Both the position numbers and the translations under genes were made by a program. From the NCBI GenBank assembly GCA_001642005.1, contig LWCA01000119.1, forward strand, positions 1 to 50,690: a DNA stretch of 50,690 nt, given 5' to 3'. Below the pieces are notes generated by a model. The model was not told the DNA's origin. It searched no databases and saw only the letters and a program-made list of their open reading frames with translations. Position 1 is the stretch's first letter. Each line of letters begins with the position of its first letter. The stretch is from Intoshia linei (lineage: Eukaryota > Orthonectida > Rhopaluridae). Shown piece by piece: positions 34,989 through 46,100 of the stretch.

Positions 34989-35697
34989 CAGAGCCGTCTT
35001 AAGCCACTTCGTGGCCCTGAGCTAAGGAAAGGGCCGGAGGCCCTTTAAAATTTTAAGCGAAGCGATAAAAAAAATTTAGGTCCCCTGTTTAGAAAACGGG
35101 ACCATTTCAAAATATCATTCTCAATTGACATTAAGGAGAGCGCATTCAAACGAGGTTGAGCTAAGCAATTTCGAAGTTCATTCTTAATTATTTTTAGTTT
35201 AGAAAAAGTTCTTTCACCTTTGCAATTTGCAACCATCATTGAAAGAAACATTCTCATGCAGATTTCAATATTAAAAAATAGTGATTCTAATTTATCACCT
35301 TTTATAATTATATACATAACAAAAATGTTATTGCTTGTTTTTCCCAATCAAAATAATGTTTAAATTGTTGACATTTTATTACTAAATCATTTTTTTCCAA
35401 ATCTTTGCTATAAGCTGCTGTAAGATTATCACATGAAGTATTCAACTCATCATTCGACATCACATTTAACATTTCACAGAACTTTGATTCTTTAAACTAT
35501 ATTTTTTTTAGCCATTTGAATTCCCACACTTCAAAACTTATAAACTGTTTCTTAAGATATAAATGTGAAGTATTTTTTAATAAATGTGGTGGCCTCTTTT
35601 TAAGATATAAATTTTAAGTACTTTTATTAATTTGGGGCCTTTTTAATGAGTGGCCCTGGGCTACAGCCCATATTTCCCATGCCTTAAAACGGCTCTG
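34989..35697. mobile_element. 709-bp hAT element with perfect target duplication
   Basis: Termini cagagccgtcttaagcca and gccttaaaacggctctg are inverted repeats, with a second inner pair around tggccctg and gggctacagccc. Both flanks are ggtgtata (34981-34988 and 35698-35705), an exact 8-bp match. It retains part of a transposase on the minus strand, so it is an internally deleted derivative of an autonomous element. Confidence 0.95.
35045..35347 (-). pseudogene. hAT transposase C-terminal dimerisation fragment
   Basis: About 100 residues, with the hAT dimerisation hallmark EICMRMFLSMMVANCKGERT followed by FSKLKIIKNELRNCLAQ, PRLNALSLMSIENDI. This resembles ZMYM-type or TTF-finger hAT transposases. 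The catalytic DDE part is absent, so it is not active alone. It ends at the inner edge of the element terminus. Confidence 0.9.
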
Positions 35698-35772
35698 GGT
35701 GTATAGGTATATGTTTACCCATCAATTTTATCATTTGTAAAAAACAATATTGATTGTAAATTAAATTTACCC

Positions 35773-36069
35773 TCAATTAAAACGAATCTCGATCTTCAAA
35801 TCAATATATTTTTTAAAGAGATGCATACTACGAGTAGTTCTCTTACATATAACGAAAGTTTCACTGAGTTTCTCTAAAATTTGTTGTACAGTGTCATCGG
35901 ACTTAACATATTTCGATAATTCGTTAATCAAAAGAGAACTTAGCGAAAATGTCGATTTTGATGCAGTTGAACAACTCAACATTGAAAAATTTAGTAGGAT
36001 GAAAACTCGAAAAAAAATATAAATTATTATAGACAGAAATATTTTTATGTTAATTATGTTAATAAACAT
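35773..36069 (-). CDS. Candidate secreted small protein (98 aa)
   Basis: Unrecognised. An open frame begins MFINIINIKIFLSIIIYIFF, a strong hydrophobic leader, then runs SMLSCSTASKSTFSLSSLLI and a helical stretch ELSKYVKSDDTVQQILEKL, with a second Cys (FVICKRTTRSMHLFKK) next to a KR site. Stop at 35773. It is single-exon, unlike its neighbours, and in AT-rich DNA hydrophobic leaders arise easily, so it may be chance. Confidence 0.3.
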   Translation of the reverse strand: MFINIINIKIFLSIIIYIFFRVFILLNFSMLSCSTASKSTFSLSSLLINELSKYVKSDDTVQQILEKLSETFVICKRTTRSMHLFKKYIDLKIEIRFN

Positions 36070-36112
36070 AATATAAAAATTTAAATTTAAATACATTATA
36101 TACATTTGGCCT

Positions 36113-36260
36113 CTAATAATTATTTCGCCGCATTGGCTGAAAATCCAAGATCCACCATTGATCAGGGGTCGTCAACCAGTGGCCCACAGAATAAATTTTT
36201 TTATTTGAGTCAACTGGAATATAAGTTATCAAATTAATCATTTTTTTAATTATATAATTT
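36113..36260. mobile_element. Two hAT-like relic ends
   Basis: gccgcattggctgaaaatcc then aagatccaccattg (36128-36161) matches the 3' half of the 68-bp micro-MITE at 41697. Right after it, caggggtcgtcaaccagtgg then cccacagaataaa (36164 onward) matches the start of the 28331/31154 family. No 3' ends remain. Confidence 0.5.
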
Positions 36261-36710
36261 AAAATTGTCCTTTTATGTTTTCTGGTCCTTAGTGCTTGCT
36301 CTCGAAAATTTTCGAGAAATTTAAATATTCTTAAATGTAAAATTATATTCGAAAATTCGAAATTCAAAAATTTCAAAAATGTAGTTTGTTATATGAATAC
36401 CAAATTTGGCCTGCAATTGAATTTTATCCGGTACGCGAATTACAAATTTATTACAAAATACACCGGTTATATGATATTACCGTAGATAGTATCTACATCA
36501 GGGTCGTCAATTTCTATTTTGTCTGGATCTACTGTTAGCTCTCTGTTGTTATAAAACAACAGCCAGTGTATTATATTTTACTGTACTTGGTATATTTCTA
36601 AATAATAATTTAACGACACAATAGATTGAAAAATAAAAATGAAAAACAATTGACAAGTTAAAAAAAATATAAAATTAATTTGCAGTTATATTTGGCTTGA
36701 AAATTGTTTA

Positions 36711-36962
36711 TTAAACTGATCGAATATGCCACCCATATAAATAAGGCGGAGCAATAAACAAAAGAAAAATATCCAGACACAATAGCAAATTAAAATCGTG
36801 ATGTTGTTTGGTAATGATTGGCCAACAAAAAAAATTCTTTGAAATTGAATATACAGAAATAATTATGAAACATGCATTTAACTGCATAATAAAAAGAAAA
36901 CGTTTCAAATTGTGTATATTAAATGATACCAAATAAATCATAAAAATTACGTGCCTAATCAC
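36711..36962 (-). CDS. Candidate small two-helix membrane protein
   Basis: An 83-codon open frame with two hydrophobic helices, LNACFIIISVYSI and DFNLLLCLDIFLLFIAPPYL, ending YGWHIRSV. The second helix is faintly like the C-terminal half of the PMP3/UPF0057 family, but the diagnostic Pro-Gly turn is not matched, so I do not assign it. A possible acceptor (attatgcag) precedes LNACF. It is divergent from the SIM gene 140 bp away. Weak. Confidence 0.25.
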   Translation of the reverse strand: MIRHVIFMIYLVSFNIHNLKRFLFIMQLNACFIIISVYSISKNFFCWPIITKQHHDFNLLLCLDIFLLFIAPPYLYGWHIRSV

Positions 36963-37102
36963 GTCTCGTTTACAAAAATTGGATTTGAGTGATTGAATAA
37001 TTTGAATATTTATATCTAAAAACTTGTAAATTGAATTTACATTAAAGGTAGTTTACTTGTTTTATTTGATAAACATGTAAAATTAGAATTGATTTACATG
37101 AA

Positions 37103-40100
37103 ATGTCAGATAAATTTACTCGTTTGAATATTTTTAATTCAACAAGTGTGTTTGACAATGGGAATACTGGTGATTATGAAACCAAATGTCAAAATTTGAA
37201 TGAAGAATCGGATATAAAATACGAACTGAATTCAACTCAAAAACAAAATCGTTGTAGTAAAATCCTCAATTCTATTGAATTAAAATCCTTGCAATTTGTA
37301 CCGAATAAAAAAAAGAAGTATTTTAAAATTTTTAATTTTATTAATTTTTCATCTCTATTGAAATTTTATATTAAATATGTAAAGTTTCATTTACCGTGAA
37401 ATTTAAATTTATGTGTGTAAATTATGCCTATCCAACTTGATAAAGTTGACAAACAAGGCGCAAGTAGATAAAAATTGATACCAGGTAATGAGAATCTAAA
37501 TTTCGAAATTTAAATTGAATTTATTAACATAATGTAAATTATCTTTAAATATTATTTTTGAATGATTTAACTGAATGACATGTTAAATTTTTATGACATG
37601 CAAGATCATAAAACTAGTTTTCACAAAGGTACTTATTAAATTTTAATTGATTAAATTTTTAGAATTTAAAATGACATGCTTTTCAAATTAAATTAAATCA
37701 TGACTAGAGTTTATGTAAACAAAAAATTAGTTCAAATCATAAATTTTGCACCAGCATCATCGACTATTCTAGTATTTGATTGTTTACTGTACTCTGTTAT
37801 ATAATTACGTGTGATTTTTTAATCTAAAAATTTAAGTTGTGTCTTAAATTTAAATTTTAAATTTACAATTTTATCAATGTAATTTACAATCTATAATAAA
37901 TTTTATTTCTTTTACAATCCTATTTATGGTTTAATTTTTGTATAAATTTAGGCAGTCTAATGATAGATTCAAAAATCAAGCGAAACATCGCCGTGAAAAG
38001 GAGAATATCGAGTACAATTTATTATCCAAGTTAATTCCATTGCCGTCCGCTATTACTAATCAATTAGACAAAGCTTCCATTATTAGACTTTCAACCTGTT
38101 TTCTTAAATTGAGAATGCTTTTTAATCATTCCGGTATTTTTTCCTTTTTTATATTTTATATTTTATCGTACATTACGATTCATAATCATTGCAAGTGTAA
38201 TCAATAAATTAAAACCATAAACCATGAAATATAATGATAATTTTTACATTCTATTAATTTATAACGGCAATTAGCTTTAAATTAATTATTTATTGTTTAA
38301 AGTAGTCCACTTCCGATCATTAATCCGACTTTGTTTACGTCTATTTATAAAATTAAATTTTAATTAAAATTAATCCAGTAATCGCATATTGTTGTCAGCA
38401 TTCAAGAATATTATATTATAGTTGACTTCTATTGTATCAGTTCCGGATTTCGGATTATAGATTCTAGATTCAGTATTTGACATTAATAAGATTAATCTTT
38501 TTAAAAGTCAAACTTTTAGGAAAATTTAAGAGTTTAATCTACATTCTTGTATGTAGTGTACGCTCCGTAATACTAGTCAGCATTTAGTTTCTGGTCCACG
38601 TAAGATATGGAAGATGTCAAGTCTGATGCAATTGATTTTTATTGCGTTTTTTGTTAATAAGGGTTAAAGTGTCATATGGATTTATTCAAAATGTATGTTT
38701 TACCAAATGCTAAATCAAATTTTACAATAGGTATTTGTAATGCGTATATACAATTTAGCACAAAGGCATTAAGTCTAATAGTAACTACGAATATCATTTT
38801 TTTCAATGTTTACAGCAGAGATGGGAAACTACGTCCTTATTGACGATTTGGTGCGGCCTTCTGAACAATTTGAATTATTTTAATTTATTATATGTTATTA
38901 ATTTTTGGTAAAATGGGATTTTTCAGAAAAAAGGTATTAGTAAAAGCGGTTCTTTTCGTTTGATTGTTAAAAGCGGATTGGTAAAATTAAGTTTTTTCTT
39001 TTATGATCAGATATAGGGAATTTTTTTATTTAAGGTTTGGTAAAATTTTGATTTTTTCTCATAGACTTTACTAAATTGAATAAAATATACTAAAAATGTA
39101 TCATTTACCCAATCATCTAAAATTTTTGTATTCACCCCTTAGAGTGACCAGTCACCCCATGAGAAGCACTGCTGTATTTGATAAATTTTTATTTAGAAAG
39201 CTGCGGTTTTATTAAATTTTTTTGGGACATTAGTGCGGTCTTCGAACAGTAAATGCTTCCCACTTCTGGTTTATAGTGTAGTTAAGTTTTCAATTTTACC
39301 AGTTCAGTATTTGGACTTCAAATTAAAAAAATGGATGAACAATGTTCATTGAACATGGTAGAGAGCCTGATTATTCTTCACGGCTCATGGTTTGGAAACC
39401 ACTACTCCAGAGGTCCGCACTTTTTTCATGGTGGACCCGTAATAAATTCTAAAATTTATCGCGAATCAATAAAGTGAAATTACTAGGCAAAATTAAAATA
39501 AAATTGCTAATAAATTGACCTTTAATTAGTAAAAATTTTTTCGGTATTTTGGAAACGATGCTCTACTCTATTAAAATCTATAAAAATGTATATATTGTAC
39601 AATGTACATATATTACGCATATCCATTACATATACCCTTATGAGGGTATAAAAATGAATTTAGTTTGGGCCGCGAAGAAATACATTTTAAATTTCGTACT
39701 TTTGGTGCCAAACATGAACCCAAACACTTCTCGATGGTAGAGAACTTAAATCGAAATACTATGATACCTAAGAGAATATACATCAAAATAAAAAAATTAA
39801 AATTATCAAAAAGTTATCTCTGATCTGGTTCTCATAAACTTACTGTAAAATAGATTAAGATTCAAATTATAGACGAAAATGGGTAACTAAACCATTATCG
39901 GTATTTTGATTTAACTTGAATTCAATCAAGTAAAAATCAAACCTTAATGTTCCGCCAGTATATCAAAAAATTCAAAGCTTAAATTTTTAATGCAATTCAT
40001 GTAAATTTATACACTCATAAATCACATTTAATTTATTAATTTTATTTATAATCAAAATTAAATAATATTATCTAATGACAATTTTCTTATAATGTCATCG

Positions 40101-43100
40101 TTTGATTTTTTTGATCTTTGTACAATTAAAATTTCAATTCACACTGATAATTGATTTTAAAAATATTTGAAACTTGGAAAATTAATTATAATTGAATTTA
40201 ATCAATACTTTTAGAAAAACCTACCACATCCTCGATATATGAAAATCATATTTTACAAGTAAAATAAATTTTATAAATTTAAATTTTAATTAGCATTTAA
40301 ATGGATTTCTCATAATCATGGATAAGGTCGGAAAAATACAATACATTTCGGAATCTGCTTCCACTCATTTGGGTCTTTCTCAGGTAAATGTAATTAATTT
40401 ATTTAATTGGTTATAATTTACAACTACATGGTGTATTTCAAGAAATTTGTTTAAGTTTGTTCGGTCTTTTTATGATGTAAAAATATCGCTAATTTATATT
40501 ATGATTTAATATTAATGTGTCTACTCTAAAATATATTAGAAACTTGATATATGACGTATTTACTAATATGTAAATATGCTTTTTGTAATTATATTAATTG
40601 TTTTAATTATAATTATAATTAACCATTTTTTAAAAATAAAATTTTTATACATGTATGCTTTTTATATATTTGACATTTCCCATTAAATTAATGATAATTA
40701 ATGATTCATACAATCTAAAATTTGTTTACTACGGTTAACATAACGGAAATTAAAATTAATCTCTTTGATTCAAGTGTTAATATTACTTGGATTATTTAAT
40801 TATATATTAATCTTATTTTGATAATATTATTATATTATGCCATTTTTGATTCTTCACAACCCTGAGTAAACTGATGATATTTTGGTATTTTTTCAAATTA
40901 TAGAGATATTGTAATACAACACTAATAATATTCTTCAAACGAGTTTCGTACACCACCCGTGAATTTTAGAAACGTATTATAATCCCTTAGAAAGATGAAT
41001 GAATTTTATATATCTTTAATAACCCCTAATAAAAATATATAACTCATTTTTATAGTCGCACTATTGCTTCATTGTTAATAATTAATTAACTGGAACAAGG
41101 TTTTCCAACGCAAACCATGTATTCCCTAAATTATAATGTCATGAAGGAATCTTTTTATTAATTAACATTATAACTTCTGAAATGTATCATCATACCTGAC
41201 AGTATGAAAAATTTAAATAAATTTTAAAATTAGAAATCAGCGGGGATAGTGTACAAATGTTTACTTTTTAAATTAAAATTTATTTGTTTACATTTTTAAT
41301 CAATTTTTAAATGTGATGTTAAATTTTTTAACGGTTTTTTATAAAATTTTTCACGTGAAATTGCAATAAAATATGATTTTAATTATTTAAACTTTACCAA
41401 TTTTAACATACAATCCTTTACTTATATTAAATTGAATGTCTGTGTGTGTAACCATTTATTGAAAAAATTGACAGTCGTAGGATTGGAAAAAATTCAATTT
41501 CTAATACAGTTTTTCCCAAAGCGTTTTTATATCTATTTTTCAGTTTCCGAATTTGACCCCATTTTCAAAAACACAATTTTCTGTTTTTTTTTAAAAAAAA
41601 TCAGCCCAAAAATTTAATAAAACATACATTCTGGGACGCATTTTAAAATCATTTAAATTGTCGTTCATCTCAGCCTCAGAAACGCATACCTTTATGCAGT
41701 AGCGAATCTAGATGGGATGCAGGGCGATCGTCCCTACTGGCTGAAAATCGTAGATCGGCCACTGCCTTCATGGTCAAAACCACAAATTACCCTTTGTTTT
41801 AAAAATGAAACATGTCATAAAATTTTATAAAACAAATTCTGCGATAATTTTTAAAATCATAGGTGTTATTATAAATGGCAACCTCAAAAAAGACCATTTT
41901 CACGATCAAAACCCCATGTTACCCTTATTTTAAAATAAAAACAGCCCTAGAATTATAAAAAAATTACGAATGATAGTTGTATCCTGTTAACACACAAAAA
42001 ATTTTAATCTCAATAAGTTATTTCTTCACTGTCAAAAAAACACTTTAGTGTTAATTTTTTATTTATTTCGAAACTATTTTATGAAAACAAAAAATTTGAG
42101 ATAATTACCGGTGGTACAATTAAAAAAAGATTTTTCTGATACAGCTTATTCCAGTTGATATAAATACAAAATTTCAACCCCATAAATCTATGCATACCCG
42201 GTGAAAAATAATTTTTCGTCAAATCTGCGCTCTTCAAATTTGGTAGTGCAGGACAGGTCTGGCCGGCAATATGACCGGGCTTATGATCATGAGGGCCTAC
42301 TTTTTAAATTTATTAATGAGTAATGTAGAAAAATATCTTAAGTACACCAAAATTGTCGTATGGTAAAATGTTCTATTAACAACAGTTCAATTAGTAATTT
42401 TTAGATAATTAACGATTGATTAAAGCAGTATTTCCCAACCTTTTTTACTACATTACATTTATTATAGTACTTATTTTCATATTAACCAGTATATTGTTTT
42501 ACTGCATTTTGGATGGTTAGGTTTTTAGAATAAGCCATATAATTTTTTTAATAGTAAATTTAATTAAAATTTTTTAAAAAACTAATTTTACAAAATAGTA
42601 AAAGAAAGGGTAAATTGTGTTTTTGAACCTGAAGGACTCAATGGGAAAAATTATATTTCATACGTTACTGTCCATGCGACACAAAAAAAAAATAAAAAAA
42701 TTCTTATTTTTTTAAAACAAATTTCGCGATTACCCATGAAAAATATCAAATTACTCACTTGTGGGTAGTGATTGTGATTTCCCGGGAAAAAAATTTTTTT
42801 TTATTCATATATATTATATAATATAGAAGCATTAAAAATTTTAGAGACCTTAAATAATTTTAGAAACAAAAAGAAATTTAATTAATTAACGCGAATCTAT
42901 ATTAAAATTTACAAATTTAATTAGGAAAAAATTTATTTATTTTAGACTGTTGAAAAAGTGTTTCAAAACACACATAATATTAATAGATTCGTCATAATTT
43001 AAGCATTACACTGGCACCATCTGTGGAAACGCATAATACATCCGTTAAAATATTCAAATTATATTCTAATAGTTTTTGAGTCCAAAGTTTAAATTAATCT

Positions 43101-46100
43101 GTCAGCAGGACAACTTCCCTGAACTCTTATTAAACCTAAGTTGACATTATAGTTGTTTTCATAGAGGTGCACATTAACGTATTTTCGATTCCTAAAACTA
43201 GTCTATTTATCAAGGGATATACTAAAACGTTTACCATCTTAAACTGAAATTTCCATTTTCTCAATTAACATTGATACTATTGATTTGAAATATGTATTTA
43301 ACATATGTAATATGTGACTAGGTTGTTTCGGCAAACCATAGGATAATTTTTTAAATGCCTCTCTTATAAATTCACTTTTAGTTATTGCCGCCATTGAAAA
43401 TTCATCATTACACACTAACTCAGCTACCAATTCCTCCCTGGTAGAAGACTCTTAGAAACAAAAAGAACAATAAAATTTGAATTGAAAGTTCTACCAATTT
43501 GAAATTTAAAATATGAAATGTAAATGTTAATTTTATTGGTATTTATCATTGGAAATTATTTTTTTACATAATTCACTATTATTTTCCAAATGTTTGTAAA
43601 AATCAATAAACTCTCTTTACAATTGTTCTATTTCGGAATTGAAGATTTAGCAAAATTAATTAACAGACGTAAAATGTGTTTATTTTAGAATGAACAATGT
43701 TCATTTTACTTACAATAGTTACAAGTATATTACATCTCCCGCCTTTTGCTAAATTTTTCACATTGCCTCGCCAAATGGTATATAAAACCGTATCGATGAC
43801 ACCTGCTACGCCTATCTTTAATATCGCAATATCTTGATATATGTCCAAAATCACCACATATAAAGAATTTGAATCGATTCTCCCGCATTGTAGATAATTG
43901 TCGATCTTCATCTTGATCTATACGCCTCGCCGACATTAATCTATCCGCCAATTTTATCTTTTTCGAATTTGAAGCCAAAATTTGATTATGTCAATATGTA
44001 AACGTAGCATACGTAGTCGTCGTCGTCTATGTTCAATTTACCAACACTATACCCATGATGAATTTGATATAATAATTCCTTTTGTATGGATTTTGGTACA
44101 ATAAATAACAATTTACCTTCTCGCCTATATGTCAACATGCTATTATGCGACAAGCCTCGTTCGTAACGTCCAATATTGATTATTGATTAGTTGACTACGT
44201 CTATTGCCTTTTAACCAATTAATTATTTGTTGTCCATCCGAATCTTTTGATTGTGCATCTTGAATTTTTAATTCATCTCTCGCCATTATAATAATCTGAA
44301 TGTTTTCTCTTGAAAGAACGTCCGCCGAACCATTCAAGCGTCCAGGACGATATTTTATTTCATAATCGTATGATTCCAATATTTGAATCCAACGCCATTT
44401 TATTTCCGACAATTTTGCCGACTGTCGAAACGCCACTAGTGGGTTAAGATCTGTCACAACTGTACATTTGCGGCCGTATAAATATTTGTGAAATTTTTTA
44501 ACCGCCCATACTACTGCTAATAATTCACGATCCACTACACCATAATTTTTCTGCGCATTATTAAAACTTTTATTAGCATGCATAACCACCCTTTCGCCTT
44601 GAAACAATGTAGCCCCCATGCCTGAATTTGAGGCATCTGTTTCCAAAATAAATGGCACATCCCAATCTACATGATCAATAAATGTATACTTAAACATTAC
44701 CTCCTTTAATTGACCCATCGCCTTGTCACATTCAACTGTCCAATTAAAACATCGCCCTTTCCTCGTTAACTTATTCAATGGAGCACATAAATCTGAGAAA
44801 TGGGGCAAAAATCGCCTATAGTAACTACAGAAACTAATAAAAGATATTACGTTTTCAACAGTTGTAGGTTTTGGCCATTCCTCAACTTTTTTTAATTTTT
44901 CCGGATCTGTTCTTACGTTATTTGTATTAATTACGTGACCTAATTACGTCAATTTTTTAGCGCCAACATAAAATTTCGCCGAGTTCACCGTTAAGCCAAA
45001 TTTTCGTAATCTAGACAATACATTTCTCAAGTGCCCTACATGTTCCGCCATAGTTCCTGAAATTACAATATCGTCCAAATACGCGACTAATATGATGATA
45101 TGAACAATGTTCATTTTACTTACAATAATTACAAGTATATTACAACAATTATAATTATTTTGGCATAATTAAAAAATAATTAATTTTATATTAATTAATA
45201 TATTGGAAGTGATCTAAATTAAACGATATAAAGTGTGTTTTTATAAAATATAAAATATAAATTTATTAAAACTTCACTTATTTAAGAAAGTGAAAAATTA
45301 CAAGTAAAATATTGACTAAAATTATCTATGGTATTTATGAGTACTTATTTAGTTATACTTAGTATTTATTTACTTATACTTATTTTAAATATCAAAAATA
45401 AGTACTTTTGTTAAAATTAATACTTATGGACACACTATTTTAAGCCAAAAATATTTTTTGCAATCATAGATATGTAATTTTGGCTTTACATTTAACTCCA
45501 AATAAACTAAAATTGAAGTAATCGAACATGACTAAATCGAGATATCACTGTAATAACAAACATAAATTAAATACAGGTATGTCTCATTTTTTTTTGGGAA
45601 ATCGTATAAATCCCGGGAATTTTGTTCCGGTTTTTTTTCCGGCACAATCACTACTCGTGGGTAAATACCCACAGGTTGGGAATCACTGGATTAAAGTTTA
45701 ATAAGCAATATATAGAGGTCCAATTTTAAAAAATGTTTTATAGGGGCCTATATTTCCATCTGACAACCTACTGCGGGCTCTCCACGGTTTGATGCGGTAT
45801 AATAATACATTTTAAAATATTTTATTCAAAAAATTTTTCAAAAGGTGGTAATGAAGGAAAGGTTGAAGACGATTGTTATAATCTAAAAATGAGACGTAAT
45901 AAAATGATTTTACTATTTTCGAATACTTATCAGTTTTCACACCATAAAAATTAATTTTATGGAATGCAAAGGTGCACGTTTTTAATTTAATCTATTATAT
46001 TAGACATTCTCAACCCTTTTTCTTGATAGACCCTACGATTGTATTGAAAAAACCTGTGGATTCCCCATAATAAAATACACCATTACATCTATTTCTTATA

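Larger units (their letters stand above)
42766..45653. mobile_element. Second hAT element inserted in the outer one
   Basis: Perfect 11-bp ends tagtgattgtg and cacaatcacta, followed inside by tttcccgggaaaa and, at the right, tcccgggaattttgttccgg. Flanks cttgtggg and ctcgtggg match at 7 of 8 and belong to the outer element. It contains a hAT transposase piece (43239-43450) and a Ty3/gypsy relic (43691-45144). It shares termini with the 402-bp MITE at 16442. Confidence 0.9.
42426..45688. mobile_element. Outer hAT element of a three-level nest
   Basis: Ends cagtatttcccaacctt and cacaggttgggaatcactg; flanks both gattaaag (42418-42425 and 45689-45696), a perfect 8-bp duplication. Homologous to 17514-18816. 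Its own sequence is only about 340 bp at the left and 35 bp at the right; the remaining 2.9 kb is a second hAT inserted in its 3' terminal region. Confidence 0.93.
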
